From the NCBI GenBank assembly GCA_003243195.1, contig QFQI01000003.1, positions 186,001-250,000 of the forward strand: DNA of 64,000 nt, written 5' to 3'. The translations under genes were made by a program, and so were the position numbers. A model generated the notes under the pieces. It ran no database searches and had not been told where the DNA came from. It saw nothing but the letters and a program-made list of their open reading frames with translations. The number at the start of each line of letters is the position of its first letter. Position 1 is the stretch's first letter. Source of the stretch: Sphingomonas taxi (GTDB taxonomy: Bacteria; Pseudomonadota; Alphaproteobacteria; Sphingomonadales; Sphingomonadaceae). Of the stretch, positions 62,845 to 64,000 are shown piece by piece.

Positions 62845-63180
62845 GGCGGCGAGCGTCAGCCGGCTCACAGGTCCGTGCCATCCGGAGCGCAACGCTTGAC
62901 CGCCCTCCCCGTCCGGCGCGGATAGGGCGCCCCGGCGATGCCGAAGTCATCGGTTCCGGACCCCCGCCGGGCTTCATGGTTGGCGTGCAGGCATTCCGCG
63001 ATCCAGACGCAGGCACGCTCGCTCTCACAATCCGGTTGGAAACGCGCGGAAGGCGCGTGTCGAGGCGTTGCCGGCCCGCTCCCCCGCCCCGTCTCGCATC
63101 GAGGATATCGAGGTGGGAGGCGGCAGAAGGGCGCGGCCGGCGCCGCCCAAGGCGAGTTCAGCGCATGTCCAGACTGCCGC
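62845..63180. other. Intergenic region between convergent genes
   Basis: A 336-base gap without a credible gene. Its right half holds the palindromic repeat at 63026-63141. The left part (62845-63025) is GC-rich and shows no promoter or RNA structure I can support. Confidence 0.6.
63026..63141. repeat. REP-like palindromic repeat, copy B
   Basis: The left flank CACAATCCGGTTGGAAAC matches the flank of copy A (19483) at 14 of 18 positions, and then GCCGGCCCGCTCC at 63071-63083 is identical. The right arm closes with GGCCGGC at 63135-63141; the palindrome is less perfect than in copy A. Both copies lie downstream of genes in convergent gaps and have the same orientation. Confidence 0.65.
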
Positions 63181-64000
63181 TCAACCCTGCGGCACGACAC
63201 GCGTGCCCTGCGCCTCCGCGAGCCGCGCGAGCTTCACGAACTCCTGACGCCAGTAATCACGCTGCGGCCCGGCCAGCCGCTGCACGTCCGCAAAGCCGAA
63301 CCGCCCCAGCAGCGTGTCGCCGCGCAGCTTCTGTCCATAGGCCGCGACCGCCGCCGCGAACGCCATGTCGCCGGTCGGCGGACGGGCGTCGCGCAGCGCA
63401 GCGCCCGGCACCGGCTGCGCCACCTCGCGCGAGACATCGCCGCCGGGCAGCTTGTAGCGCAGCTTCACGAAGCACGCCTCGCTGCCGCCGCGCCCGCCCG
63501 CCACCGGGCGATTGGCGGGATAGCGGCGCTGCGGCGTCCATCCGGTCGCGCCGGCGGGCACGACCTCATACAGCGCGGTCACCTGATGCCCCGCGCCCAT
63601 GTCGCCGGCATCCACCGCGTCGTTGGTGAAATCCTCCTCGCGCAGCGCGCGGTTCTCGTAGCCGATAAGCCGGTACTGGCTGACCTGCGCGGGGTTGAAC
63701 TCCACCTGCACCTTCACGTCCCTGGCGATGGTGACGAGCGTGGCGGACAATTCGTCGGCCAGCACCTTTTCCGCCTCCATCGCGCTGTCGATATAGGCGT
63801 AATTGCCGTTACCGACATCGGCGATGCGCTCCATCATCGCCTCGTTGTAATTGCCGGTGCCGAAGCCGAGCGTCGTCAGCGTGATGCCGTCGTCGCGGTT
63901 GCGCTTCACCAGCTCCTCCAGCACCTTGTTGTCGCTGATCCCGACGTTGAAGTCGCCGTCGGTCGCCAGGAAGATGCGGTTCACCGCCCCCTTGCGGAAG
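63181..64000 (-). CDS. VWA domain protein, YfbK-like (5' end outside the window)
   Basis: The C-terminal part, about 270 residues, of a von Willebrand factor A protein with a DUF3520-type tail. Visible: NRIFLATDGDFNVGISD (part of the metal-ion-adhesion site), TTLGFGTGNYNEAMMERIADVGNGNYAYID, and then VKVQVEFNPAQVSQYRLIGYENR leading to a C-terminal domain with AYGQKLRGDTLLG. In full-length family members an N-terminal signal/lipoprotein segment and carboxypeptidase-like domain occur. Function unknown; probably periplasmic. The frame continues past 64000. Confidence 0.85.
   Translation of the reverse strand, partial: FRKGAVNRIFLATDGDFNVGISDNKVLEELVKRNRDDGITLTTLGFGTGNYNEAMMERIADVGNGNYAYIDSAMEAEKVLADELSATLVTIARDVKVQVEFNPAQVSQYRLIGYENRALREEDFTNDAVDAGDMGAGHQVTALYEVVPAGATGWTPQRRYPANRPVAGGRGGSEACFVKLRYKLPGGDVSREVAQPVPGAALRDARPPTGDMAFAAAVAAYGQKLRGDTLLGRFGFADVQRLAGPQRDYWRQEFVKLARLAEAQGTRVVPQG

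Noticed and set aside
1..64000. tRNA, rRNA, CRISPR arrays, insertion sequences and prophage genes.
   Set aside because: No cloverleaf, rRNA segment, regularly spaced repeats, transposase or integrase was found on reading through.

Overview
The window is very GC-rich, densely coded chromosomal DNA from an alphaproteobacterium, most likely a sphingomonad (Sphingomonas or a close relative). This rests on gene families rather than a marker gene: a DUF2794 protein, a DUF1465 protein, a 'vgr-related' protein, an OxyR-AhpC-AhpD locus, an Oar-like TonB-dependent receptor and pgsA-moaD-moaE order. There is no rRNA, tRNA, CRISPR array, insertion sequence or prophage. Most operons are coupled by 1-4 base stop/start overlaps, and GTG or TTG starts are frequent.

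Layout. 1-1633: 5' part of glmU, then gph and a VanZ-like membrane protein. 1677-8819: a complete phosphate regulon, phoR-pstSCAB-phoU-phoB, with a three-repeat Pho box overlapping the phoR stop codon. 8939-12443: a secreted Pro/Thr-rich protein, an SDR enzyme, DUF2794-cysE, and a divergent TauE/SafE exporter; the cysE/exporter gap can fold as an H-type pseudoknot. 12522-14814: ahpD and ahpC with divergent oxyR. 14855-17532: pgsA-moaD-moaE and an LplT-like transporter. 17560-25383: small proteins, a gamma-carbonic anhydrase, a nitronate monooxygenase, an orphan prepilin peptidase, thiolase and a CPA1 antiporter.

25403-31358 is a sugar-acid catabolic island that best fits non-phosphorylating breakdown of L-fucose or a similar sugar: mutarotase, SDR dehydrogenase, UxaA-family dehydratase, an aldo/keto reductase fused in frame to the SAF domain that normally belongs to the dehydratase, a divergent IclR regulator and a sugar porter. 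The operator-like inverted repeats in the IclR/reductase gap are unusually AT-rich for this DNA. No lactonase or final aldolase/hydrolase gene is present here.

31561-47157: DUF454, HNH nuclease, beta-barrel protein, epoxide-hydrolase-like enzyme, lepB-rnc, pgi, a vapBC toxin-antitoxin pair with a perfect operator palindrome over the vapB start codon, glutathione reductase, a thioesterase/metalloprotease-like pair, a PCu(A)C copper chaperone, hrpB, a PfkB kinase, an EI24 protein and a CPA2 antiporter. 47375-55082: a type I secretion ABC/HlyD pair, an NdvA-like exporter, a decayed MalK-like ATPase fragment and a NatAB-type exporter. 55258-64000: an Oar-like receptor, a LytS/LytTR two-component pair, trhO, an AI-2E-family permease and a partial VWA protein.

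Palindromic repeats resembling REP elements lie between genes at 19481-19600 and 63026-63141 (two related copies), with looser relatives at 23489-23570 and 50498-50562. The items most worth following up are the pseudoknot-capable cysE leader, the reductase-SAF fusion, the vapBC operator and the dispersed palindromes.
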